Source of the DNA: Prodigiosinella aquatilis
Lineage (GTDB): Bacteria; Pseudomonadota; Gammaproteobacteria; Enterobacterales; Enterobacteriaceae
Direction: 5' to 3'
DNA length: 64,000 bases
Assembly: GCA_030388725.1 (NCBI GenBank)
Contig: CP128857.1
Coordinates: 248,001 to 312,000 of the forward strand
Shown: positions 1-6,782 of the stretch, piece by piece
How positions within the stretch are numbered: the stretch's first letter is position 1
Layout: each line of letters opens with the position of its first letter
Program-made: the position numbers and the translations under genes
Notes under the pieces: generated by a model
What the model saw: only the letters and a program-made list of their open reading frames with translations
What the model was told of the DNA's origin: nothing
Database searches by the model: none

Positions 1-477
1 ATCGATGAATTTTATGATACCGATTGCCCCATGCCCTTCTCGTGGTTTATATACCACGGCATTCCATCGCTCAAAAATACTTTTAACCACATCAAGACTG
101 ACGTTCTTGTTGAGTAGGGCTGACTCAGGAACATCGACTCCTGACTCCCTCAGTAAAAAATTAGCGATAAATTTATCCCGGCACTTTAGGTAGGCTTCTA
201 CACCATTGATAACTGTAACGCCTTTATTTTCTAAAGCCCAAAGAATTTCGCGCTGGTGGATGCTCTCATGATCAGCATACATGTGATATAAAATATCGAC
301 ACAGTTAAGTTTTTCCCCTGAAGGTAAAAAAACGTCACCATTTAAGATATAACATTCATTAAGATCAAAATTATCGATCACTGTTACATCTTGCCGTTGT
401 AATTCACTAATCAGTTCTTTCTTAGGAATGTTGCCATTGTCATTATCATACATCCATATAGCTACGGTGGCTTTCAT
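1..477 (-). CDS. ATP-grasp ligase, RimK-like (partial, runs off left edge)
   Basis: The reverse strand is open from an ATG at 477 to base 1, giving 159 residues of an N-terminal part. An AGGTGA ribosome site lies 5 bases before the ATG. The order fits an ATP-grasp ligase of the RimK/glutathione-synthetase type: an N-terminal alpha/beta region with N-G-V-E-A-Y, then the pre-ATP segment around CRDKFIANFLLRESGVDVP (near residues 107-125) and a V-V-Y-K-P-R-E-G-H-G strand that supplies the ATP-binding lysine. Such enzymes join a carboxylate to an amine through an acyl phosphate. The start lies 3 bases after the stop of the upstream radical SAM gene, so the two are surely cotranscribed. The substrate cannot be told, because the C-terminal half with the metal ligands is outside the window. 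The DNA is AT-rich like the gene before it, suggesting transfer. Confidence 0.75.
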   Translation of the reverse strand, partial: MKATVAIWMYDNDNGNIPKKELISELQRQDVTVIDNFDLNECYILNGDVFLPSGEKLNCVDILYHMYADHESIHQREILWALENKGVTVINGVEAYLKCRDKFIANFLLRESGVDVPESALLNKNVSLDVVKSIFERWNAVVYKPREGHGAIGIIKFID

Positions 478-480
478 AGA

Positions 481-1404
481 TCACCTTTTATCACTTTTCA
501 AAAATATATTCTTCTTGCTTGCCTGTTCTTTGGTATTACATACCAGACACATGTTCATATTACCCAGATTTTTATATCTCGAATCTATTATTTTTTTGAT
601 ACTCATATCACGTATATTTCCAAGAACATGCTTTTTACCAAAATCCTGGAAACATGTCAGAATACTGCCGTCATGAGAGATACATATACTACTATCTCCG
701 ACCGGACAGTAATTGAAATTATGTACCCATTTTTTGAGGAAGTTGTACATGTAACTTATTTTACTTTCTCCACCTCTGCAGGTAGATTCGATGGCATTTA
801 AATTAAGCTGATTTATTAGCAGACTTCTTTTGTTTTCGACGGGATCAACCTTTATATCACCACCTCGATTCCATAACGGGAAAAGATTGATGTCCTTATA
901 ACCTAATTCGCGCAGTCTACTGACGGTTTCAGGAACGGAATTGTAAATGATATCGCCACCGACCAGATGAATAGTGGTCTTATCTGCACCAACATTTGCC
1001 AGATTTTTTATATTCTCCCAAGTTCTTTCATATTTGAGACCTTTATGAACTTTTTCGAAGATATCTTTGTTTATTGAACTTACCGACAAACGAATCGCGT
1101 CGACAGAATTAACAAGAAAACTTAATCTCTTCTCAGAGAATGTGACACCAGTTGTAGTTAATTTTTTAGGAACAGGAGCATCTCTGGCAATATCCAGCAT
1201 ATCGTAAAAATCTGGGTGGACAGTTGGCTCACCTCGCCCCGCAAAATCTATTTCATATACATCGTCTTTATTTACCTTGCTGATTATTAATTTTAACATT
1301 TCAGCAGTCATAAATCCTTTATCGGTAACGACATGTCTTGGACATATACTACAGGACGCTGGACATGACGACGTAAGCTCTATATTCAACAGAACCTTTT
1401 TCAT
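481..1404 (-). CDS. Radical SAM protein with SPASM/twitch-like C-terminus
   Basis: The protein has 307 residues. Near the N-terminus C14-x3-C18-x2-C21 (CPASCSIC) is the radical SAM iron-sulfur motif, followed by a glycine-rich G-R-G-E-P SAM-binding strand. The C-terminal third has further cysteines: one in NYCPVGD, then CISHDGSILTC, which has the usual C-x-DG-x-C look of a SPASM or twitch domain, and a final CLVC. Such enzymes often modify peptides or act as anaerobic sulfatase-type maturases. The start ATG has an AAAGGT ribosome site. It is the first gene of a two-or-more gene operon with the ATP-grasp ligase. No precursor peptide gene could be recognised in the 500 bases upstream. The codon use is AT-rich, unlike the core genes of the window. 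The exact reaction is unknown. Confidence 0.8.
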   Translation of the reverse strand: MKKVLLNIELTSSCPASCSICPRHVVTDKGFMTAEMLKLIISKVNKDDVYEIDFAGRGEPTVHPDFYDMLDIARDAPVPKKLTTTGVTFSEKRLSFLVNSVDAIRLSVSSINKDIFEKVHKGLKYERTWENIKNLANVGADKTTIHLVGGDIIYNSVPETVSRLRELGYKDINLFPLWNRGGDIKVDPVENKRSLLINQLNLNAIESTCRGGESKISYMYNFLKKWVHNFNYCPVGDSSICISHDGSILTCFQDFGKKHVLGNIRDMSIKKIIDSRYKNLGNMNMCLVCNTKEQASKKNIFLKSDKR

Positions 1405-1913
1405 GAATACATACCTTTTATTTGTTCGTCTAATCTCTATTTATATATAAGCCAATAAGGCTAAATCATAGGTTATTTTTTGTAAATGGATAAATAATAT
1501 TTTTTTTGTTATCAAAGGAATAATTAGTGGTAAATTAATTATGTTTTTTTCTTTCAGAGTAATCAGATATAAATTAATTATTTTAAATCAAAGAGGTGGT
1601 GGATATATGTATTTTGATGAATATTAATATCCTCATAATAATATTATTTGTTTATTTTTGATTAAATATATAACTAATAAAAATAATTCACTATATGTTA
1701 AATAATTAATTGAATGGGCGTAATTAAGTCCTCTTAATATTTTTCTCATGTTGATTATTAATATATTAAAAGTATGCTACCGAAAAACACCAAAGTAGTT
1801 AACAATAAGATAAAGAAAAGCTAATTTTGCTCAGCAATAGTGAGAGAGAATGGCTATATCGCCAACCGATTAAAGTAAGAAATTACCGGTACGCTACACA
1901 ATGAATAATCCCA
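1405..1913. other. AT-rich intergenic region
   Basis: This stretch is strongly AT-rich and must hold the promoter of the radical SAM operon. No gene of normal length is present. A six-codon reading frame (MYFDEY) on the plus strand at 1607-1627 is preceded by a good AGAGGTGG ribosome site, and a 38-codon frame on the minus strand (1633-1749) has none. Neither is claimed as a gene. Confidence 0.6.
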
Positions 1914-2036
1914 CTACCCACCTATAAAATTGATAGCGGTTCCACCTTTGAGGGCGAAACAGTCGTGCCGGGCAACAAAGGGAATAATTCGCAGCAGTAG
2001 CTGCACTTGTCGGTAGTAGTGGCCTTGTTTGTCCAT
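1914..2036 (-). pseudogene. Truncated abiEii toxin (nucleotidyltransferase, type IV TA)
   Basis: A 40-residue frame starts 5 bases after the abiEi stop with the ribosome site AAGGAG. It reads MDKQGHYYRQ, then LLLRIIPFVA and ends with FALKGGTAIN before a stop. The start and the LKGGTAIN segment are typical of AbiEii toxins, which are DNA polymerase beta-like nucleotidyltransferases of roughly 300 residues whose LKGGTA-N motif opens the catalytic fold. Here the catalytic aspartates and the remainder are missing and the following DNA is unrelated, so the toxin is dead. Identification rests on the start context, the gene order antitoxin-toxin and the motif. Confidence 0.7.
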
Positions 2037-2041
2037 TTTAT

Positions 2042-2814
2042 TTACATCTCCTTAGGTACTGTGATCTGCCAGGTTGGCTCCAGCCTGCCGCCTTTAGCGA
2101 TCAGTCGTTTACCGGTGCCCAGTGCATAGTGATCGGGTGTCAGGTGTTTGAGCCAGGCGTGTTGGTGTCTCCCTGCCAGCCAGAGAAAGAGTCGTTTCGC
2201 TTTGATACCGCAACAGGCTTTCAGTAACGGGTCGCAGCTTGCGAGGCGAGAGGTTGTGCAGCCCCGGCATCAGTTGGTCGGCATGTTCAAAACTGATGGT
2301 GTTGGGCACCGTTGCCAAGAGCTCCAAAATGGCTTTTTCTGGACAGGAATAGTGCAGTGGGGGGAGTGATACCTGCCAATTGTCTTGCCGGAGGTACTTA
2401 TCGTCTTGCATCAGCGTCTTGGACCACAGGCGACGTGTGCCGTGCCACTCAAATTGTGCCGGAGCATCTTCTGCCCAGCCGTCGAGGGAGCGCCATATCG
2501 GAATAGAGCTGAACCCTTGGTTTGCTTCCTTTGGACAGGTAATGGCCAAACCCTTCCAGCTCTAACGTGGTCAAACCTCCAACATGGACAGGCTCACCGG
2601 ACATTCGTTGCAATGAGGCAACGATTCCTTTCCAGGACAGACTTGCTTTCTGCCTGGCGTAAACACCGGCTACGAGAGGGATCAGGGTCTGGCTGCGCAC
2701 CGCATTGTCCAGAAAGTGCAGGTTGAGCCCTTGTGCCTCCAGCCATGATTTGGCAGCGACCATATCCAAAGGCAGCACCTTCTGTAGCTGCTGTCTGGCT
2801 TCAGTATTCAGCAT
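2042..2814 (-). pseudogene. Frameshifted abiEi antitoxin (type IV TA)
   Basis: The coding signal passes through three frames. From the ATG at 2814 (GAGG ribosome site) it reads a winged-helix-like N-terminus and GGLTTLELEGFGHYLSKG. It shifts near 2490 into a frame with WAEDAPAQFEWHGTRRLW and CPEKAILELLATVP, and shifts again near 2230 into RLFLWLAGRHQHAWLKHL, ending at 2042 with ITVPKEM. The pieces together match the AbiEi_3-type antitoxin plan: an N-terminal DNA-binding part, then the PEKA-ILELL and LFLW-A-RH-HAWL segments. AbiEi normally represses its operon and counters AbiEii. With two frameshifts here and a truncated partner, the system is a relic. A sequencing error could explain one shift but hardly two plus the lost toxin. 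Confidence 0.75.
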
Positions 2815-2926
2815 GGCTGGCCTCAAGGTGGTTTGAAAAAAATTAAATATACGTTGATTATTGACGTTAGATATTTAGCAAACCAATTTGTTTCTTGTAG
2901 TTTGTTAATTTGTTATTTCACGTCAA

Positions 2927-3265
2927 TTATTGCCGTGAAAATAATGGTTTACAAACTGTATCAAAATCAACAATCTCATTTGCCTCGCTACCATTAACGA
3001 TAGGAGCTAGCCACTCACCGAGCTTGGCATGTGCCGCCTTGCGCTCATCGAAATAGGCATAGCGGTTGTAGATCTTTCTGCTTGCTGATTAAGGCTGCGC
3101 TTGGCGAGACTATCGTCAAACCCCATCTTGCCGAGCATCGTTCTGGCGGTGCCGCGCAAATCATGGACCCGGCGCTTATCGAACGAGAAAAAGTTCTGTT
3201 CGAATAACGTCTTCTGCGCATGATTGAGGGTGCTCTCGCCGAGATGCGAGGTGTGCGCCAGTATG
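2927..3265 (-). pseudogene. Tyrosine-type integrase remnant (C-terminal, frameshifted)
   Basis: On the minus strand a broken frame reads HLGESTLNHAQ, then RRVHDLRGTARTMLGKMGF, which carries the H-x-x-R box of tyrosine recombinases. After a shift near 3080-3100 it continues as YNRYAYFDERKAAHAKLGEW and stops at 2927. The second part is the usual C-terminal tail (YN-RYDY--EK-EAL--W) that follows the catalytic tyrosine in phage and island integrases. The N-terminal two thirds are absent. This is evidence of a past island or prophage at this site. The upstream limit of the remnant is approximate. Confidence 0.65.
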
Positions 3266-3326
3266 ACTCTTTTTAGGCGGATAAAAAGTATTCAACTTAT
3301 ACATGGGGATATGGGGGAAACAATCC

Positions 3327-3458
3327 TTAGCGACGCTGTTCAACCCGGCTTTTTATCAGCGCCAGAATCTCGGGTTTTTCCTCTGGCGATAAGGCCTGAA
3401 ATGCCAGTATCAGTTCGGCCAGTTCATCATCGGCGGTATGAAAATGCCATGAAAACAT
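3327..3458 (-). CDS. Small hypothetical protein, 43 residues
   Basis: The reading frame starts MFSWHF and ends with an acidic-basic helical tail (DDELAELILAFQALSPEEK, then a Lys/Arg-rich end). It lies directly upstream of the integrase remnant on the same strand. The composition looks like a real protein C-terminus rather than random sequence. There is no convincing ribosome site, and the frame stays open upstream of the ATG, so it may be the tail of a deleted phage gene. No function can be assigned. Confidence 0.3.
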   Translation of the reverse strand: MFSWHFHTADDELAELILAFQALSPEEKPEILALIKSRVEQRR

Positions 3459-3575
3459 AGCATTATGACGTTCAGTGACGGTTGGACTGAATATTGAGTG
3501 AAGGCTTATTTGTATTGATTTTATTTGATTTTTATTAATCTATTTTGCGGTTAAGTACACGGGAAACGAAGATGT

Positions 3576-3968
3576 TCAACGAGTTTGGATAAAATTGTCC
3601 ACTAAGTCCCGTAAATGCTGCGCTAATTGGTTAACGGTTTTCTCGCCTGTCGCTGCCTCTACTGTTAAGTGTTCCAGTGTATTGTCGGTATCACGGATCC
3701 TGATACCGTTGCGGTAGAGAAACGTCATGGTAACAAAAAACGCAGTGCGCTTATTGCCATCATTAAAAATGTGTCCACGAGCAATAGCCACCCAGTAGGT
3801 GGCTGCGAGATCAAAAACATCTGTAACGCCTTCATAGTGTGTGCGATTTTGCACCCGATAGATGAGTGCTTCGGCCCTGCTGGAATCTGGCATGCCTGCA
3901 ACACCGGGAAGCCGTTGCAATATACGGTCGTGGAAAGCGATAACTTCCTGAGCGCTGATCCATTTCAT
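3576..3968 (-). CDS. doc: Doc-family toxin (Fic domain)
   Basis: The protein has 130 residues, close to the 126 of P1 Doc. The Fic motif HIFNDGNKRTA sits at residues 66-76, with the catalytic His66 and Arg74; in Doc the Asp/Gly-Asn variant of the motif makes the enzyme a kinase that phosphorylates EF-Tu at a conserved threonine rather than an AMP transferase. The gene overlaps the antitoxin stop by 4 bases (ATGA), so translation is coupled. The gene appears complete and undamaged, in contrast to the neighbouring abiE relic. EF-Tu, its known target, is encoded at 44,418 in this window. Confidence 0.9.
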   Translation of the reverse strand: MKWISAQEVIAFHDRILQRLPGVAGMPDSSRAEALIYRVQNRTHYEGVTDVFDLAATYWVAIARGHIFNDGNKRTAFFVTMTFLYRNGIRIRDTDNTLEHLTVEAATGEKTVNQLAQHLRDLVDNFIQTR

Positions 3969-4186
3969 CGGTTTGTCAGTGCCTCTACAGTATGACCATG
4001 GCGTTGCATAATCATATCGAACTCGGCATCCAGTTTAGCGTTCTGGTATGTCTCGAATTCAGCCTTACTGATAACCACTGCTGAGCTACCGTCTCGGCGG
4101 GTGATTTCAATTGGTTCGCCACGAGTGGCCGCATCCAATACCTCTGAAATATTGGCCCGAGCCTGAGTTGAGGTGTAAGTACGCAT
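3965..4186 (-). CDS. phd: Phd/YefM-family antitoxin
   Basis: This is a 73-residue protein, the same length as P1 Phd. The start at 4186 (MRTYTSTQARANISEVLD) is chosen because an AGGAGA ribosome site lies 7 bases before it; a longer frame to 4222 would read through the operator. The N-terminal half has the Phd/YefM fold that binds DNA (ITRRDGSSAVVISKAEFE). The C-terminal tail with R-H-G-H would wrap and neutralise Doc. First gene of the phd-doc operon and its likely autorepressor. Confidence 0.9.
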   Translation of the reverse strand: MRTYTSTQARANISEVLDAATRGEPIEITRRDGSSAVVISKAEFETYQNAKLDAEFDMIMQRHGHTVEALTNR

Positions 4187-4199
4187 AATGTGTCTCCTG

Positions 4200-4222
4200 A
4201 GATGTACATCTAGATTGTACAC
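4200..4222. promoter_or_regulatory. phd-doc operator: two palindromes 13 bp apart
   Basis: A perfect 12-base palindrome AGATGTACATCT (4200-4211) is followed by a second, imperfect copy around TTGTACAC (4215-4222). The centres of the two TGTACA cores are 13 bases apart. As I recall the P1 phd-doc operator, it has the same plan: a perfect palindrome plus an imperfect one, both with GTAC cores and 13 bp between centres. The sites lie just before the phd start, as expected for autorepression. Confidence 0.65.
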
Positions 4223-4507
4223 TTAGTGTTATGTTGACTCAATTATAAAAAATTATATATTAATTATGTGGTTAGCTTTTATTATTGACATGGGTATGAC
4301 GTGGTTACTTTTTAAAACACACTTGATAAAAATTAAAAAAACGCAAGATTATTGTTGGGCATTTCACCGAATCCCCCTCACGAGGGCTTGTAGTGGTTTA
4401 ATGAATTTAGCCTCCAAATACTCACCATTTGGTGCAAGTATAGCGAGGCATTACTCACCCGTTAGCTCACCGCTTAGTTGAACCAAGATGAAACAATTTC
4501 GCATCGC
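4223..4507. other. Intergenic region between phd-doc and yicC
   Basis: I see no supported gene here. A 71-codon frame at 4266-4481 has no ribosome site and no recognisable protein character. This marks the border between the accessory region and the conserved chromosome. Confidence 0.5.
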
Positions 4508-4538
4508 ATAAAAATTAAAAGCCCTGATTTCTCAGGGC
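4508..4538 (-). terminator. Rho-independent terminator of yicC
   Basis: On the minus strand a 7-bp stem GCCCTGA/TCAGGGC (4521-4538) is followed by TTTTAATTTTT. It lies 40 bases past the yicC stop. Confidence 0.8.
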
Positions 4539-4577
4539 ATTGCAATAAAAAAGAACGTGAGAGAAAGCAAGGGGAAA

Positions 4578-5441
4578 TTATTCGATATTCTGGATCTGCT
4601 CCCGCATTTGCTCAATCAGTACTTTCAGTTCGATGGCGGAGGTCGTTACGTCGGCGTTGATGGATTTAGACGCCAGCGTGTTAGATTCGCGGTTGAATTC
4701 CTGCATCATGAAATCCAGACGGCGACCGACGGCTTCCTGTTTATCGAGGATTTTGTAGGTTTCCTTAACGTGCGCTTCCAGTCGGTCCAGTTCTTCGGCA
4801 ACGTCGGCACGTTGGGCCAGCAATACCAGTTCCTGTTCCAGACGGTTGTTTTCCAACTGTACATTTGCGTCTTCCAGCTTGTTTACCAGCCGCTCACGTT
4901 GCCATTGCAGGATATTCGGCATATGAGCGCGGACTTTGGCAACTTCTTCGCTGACACCCGCTAAACGTTGTTCGATCAATGTTTTCAGCGCATTGCCTTC
5001 GCTTTCGCGGGCGGCGATAAAATCATCCATGGTACTTTCCAGCGTTTGCAATAGTTCAACGCTGATGGCGTCCAGATCCTGTTCCTGGGCGACCATTACA
5101 CCGGGCCAGCGTAGAACTTCTAATGGGTTGACCTCACCTTCATCGCTTTGCATTTTGACCCAATTGGCGGCTTCCACCAGTTGTTTGGCCAATTTTTCAT
5201 TAAGGATCAACGAGCCTTGTGCGCGTGGGTCGAGCTCAAAACGTAGGTTACATTCAATTTTGCCGCGAGTCAGGCGGTTACGGATGCGCTCGCGGATTAT
5301 CGGTTCCAGGCCGCGAAACTGTTCCGGTAAACGAATATAGGTTTCCAGATAACGTTGGTTTACGGAGCGCAGCTCCCAGGCTGCACTGCCCCAGTCACCC
5401 TTGATTTCTCGCCGGGCGTAAGCGGTCATGCTACGAATCAT
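4578..5441 (-). CDS. yicC: YicC family protein (endoribonuclease)
   Basis: The protein has 287 residues, exactly the E. coli length, starting MIRSMTAYARREI at 5441; a longer frame upstream runs into a repeat and is rejected. The N-terminal YicC-like domain (residues 1-155) and the C-terminal DUF1732 domain, ending with LKVLIEQMREQIQNIE, are both present. E. coli YicC is reported to be an endoribonuclease that promotes turnover of the small RNA RyhB. In E. coli yicC lies next to rph-pyrE; here it is flanked by the accessory region and by a repeat, so its usual neighbour is missing. Confidence 0.93.
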   Translation of the reverse strand: MIRSMTAYARREIKGDWGSAAWELRSVNQRYLETYIRLPEQFRGLEPIIRERIRNRLTRGKIECNLRFELDPRAQGSLILNEKLAKQLVEAANWVKMQSDEGEVNPLEVLRWPGVMVAQEQDLDAISVELLQTLESTMDDFIAARESEGNALKTLIEQRLAGVSEEVAKVRAHMPNILQWQRERLVNKLEDANVQLENNRLEQELVLLAQRADVAEELDRLEAHVKETYKILDKQEAVGRRLDFMMQEFNRESNTLASKSINADVTTSAIELKVLIEQMREQIQNIE

Positions 5442-5543
5442 CGGTGCATACCTTAAAGAAGTGATGAAGTGAGTATAGCGTTGTGACTGGCGGCAGTAAC
5501 GGGAATTTTGCCATCGGTGAGGATGATTGCCCGAGCAAGTGGC

Positions 5544-5713
5544 TATATCCAATAGATTTCCAGGTGCAGAGGGTGACAAGCTAAGTGAGTGGTTCGGGTT
5601 ACAAATCTCCGGGAGCAGCTTTGAACTCGGGTTTGCAGCAGCCCCCAAAAGGGGCAGGGCTGAGTAACTGAACGTAGCCAACGCAATCGGCAACGTGAAA
5701 AATGATGGATATA
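5544..5713. repeat. Palindromic intergenic repeat, about 170 bp
   Basis: The element begins TATATCCAATAGATTTCCAG and ends GCAACGTGAAAAATGATGGATATA. The reverse complement of the end (TATATCCATCATTTTTCACG) aligns with the start, so the whole unit is an imperfect inverted repeat. The terminal sequences resemble the dispersed intergenic palindromes I know from Yersinia, Serratia and soft-rot enterobacteria, with the typical forms ATAGATTTC and GAA-ATGACGGGTATA. It lies between yicC and lysR and overlaps no gene. It is probably a non-autonomous (MITE-like) element. No second copy was noticed in this window. Confidence 0.6.
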
Positions 5714-5724
5714 AGCGCGCTATA

Positions 5725-6633
5725 TCACGCAGCGTTGAGTATGGAACTGCATTGGCTGGCCAGTTCCCAGCATTTGTTTTTCAGCATATGTTTGAGTTGT
5801 AACGCCGCGCGTGACTGTGGCGTATCCCGGCGACTGATCAACATGACTTCAAACGGCAATGGCTGGGCGATAGGCACGATTTTCAACTGGTCAGCATAGC
5901 GGCGTGCAGTAAAGAGATCGACGATGCCGGTACCACCACCTGCCAACACCATATCGGCAATCACCGAATAGGTTTTGATAAACAGCGACGCGGCCGGTTT
6001 CAGCCCCTTGTCACGCAGGGCGCGGTGAACCACCTGACCGAGGGGATCCTGCTGCTGCATCATCAACAGGTTGTTATCACATAACCATTCCAGTGTTACC
6101 GGGCCTTGTTGTGGGCTGTCTTTGGGTAACAATGCCATCATTGTGGACTGGAACAACGGTTCCGCCAGTAAGTCTGACGGCACCTGTTGACCAAATACCA
6201 GCGCGAAATCAAGCTGATGTTGCAGAATATTCTGACATAGCGTACTGAAATGCTCGGTAACCAACTCGACATTTACCAGTAACGCTTGTTGGTGATATTC
6301 CACCATCGCCGGAGCGACGATCATTTGCCCGAAAGCATGGGCGGCACCCAGTCGTACTGTTTGTCCCTTACCTTTGCGAATCTGTTCGGTCAGGGAATTG
6401 ATGGCCTGCAAATGATTGTAGAGCGCCTGGACTTCGGGGATCAAACGCTGTCCTTCTACCGTGGCAATCAATCCCTGGGCCCGGCGTTCAAACAGGGCAA
6501 AACCAAGTTGTTGTTCAGCGTGGCTCAATACCCGACTGACATTAGGCTGGGAGACGTTAAGTAACCGTGCAGCACCACTGATGGTGCCAGCTTGCACAAT
6601 TGCCTGAAATACCTCGATATGACGTAACCGCAT
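5725..6633 (-). CDS. LysR-type transcriptional regulator
   Basis: The protein has 302 residues. A winged-helix domain occupies residues 1-60 (RLRHIEVFQAIVQAGTISGA, VSQPNVSRVLSHAEQQLG, LFERR), followed by a periplasmic-binding-like effector domain. It is on the same strand as, and 150 bases downstream of, the M19 dipeptidase gene. It probably regulates the dipeptidase and the divergent peptide transporter operon; the effector is unknown. The domain pattern is close to that of LTTRs that sense amino acids or peptides, but this is not specific. Confidence 0.88.
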   Translation of the reverse strand: MRLRHIEVFQAIVQAGTISGAARLLNVSQPNVSRVLSHAEQQLGFALFERRAQGLIATVEGQRLIPEVQALYNHLQAINSLTEQIRKGKGQTVRLGAAHAFGQMIVAPAMVEYHQQALLVNVELVTEHFSTLCQNILQHQLDFALVFGQQVPSDLLAEPLFQSTMMALLPKDSPQQGPVTLEWLCDNNLLMMQQQDPLGQVVHRALRDKGLKPAASLFIKTYSVIADMVLAGGGTGIVDLFTARRYADQLKIVPIAQPLPFEVMLISRRDTPQSRAALQLKHMLKNKCWELASQCSSILNAA

Positions 6634-6662
6634 TTATCTTGCCCCGAATAGCTATTATTTAT

Positions 6663-6690
6663 TCCAAATGAACAGATACTCCAAATGAAC
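6663..6690. repeat. 11-base direct repeat upstream of lysR
   Basis: TCCAAATGAAC occurs at 6663-6673 and again at 6680-6690, a spacing of 17 bases, just before the lysR start. Further on, TTTATGC is also repeated (near 6729 and 6740). Such phased repeats may be regulator-binding sites, possibly for LysR itself. Confidence 0.35.
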
Positions 6691-6782
6691 CGATCGCGTT
6701 CACATTCCAAGCTATCCATGCCATAGGTTTATGCAATATTTATGCCATTCCTGCCTTTTTTGCTTATTATTTCGACGGAATG

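Noticed and set aside
1633..1749. 38-codon frame upstream of the radical SAM gene as a possible precursor peptide
   Set aside because: It has no ribosome site, lies far from the operon and has the Ile/Leu/Asn-rich content of random AT-rich DNA.
2385..2726. 113-codon plus-strand frame
   Set aside because: It is antisense to the abiEi relic, which has recognisable motifs in pieces on the other strand.
4266..4481. 71-codon frame between phd and yicC
   Set aside because: There is no ribosome site or known protein pattern, and it lies in a spacer of mixed composition.
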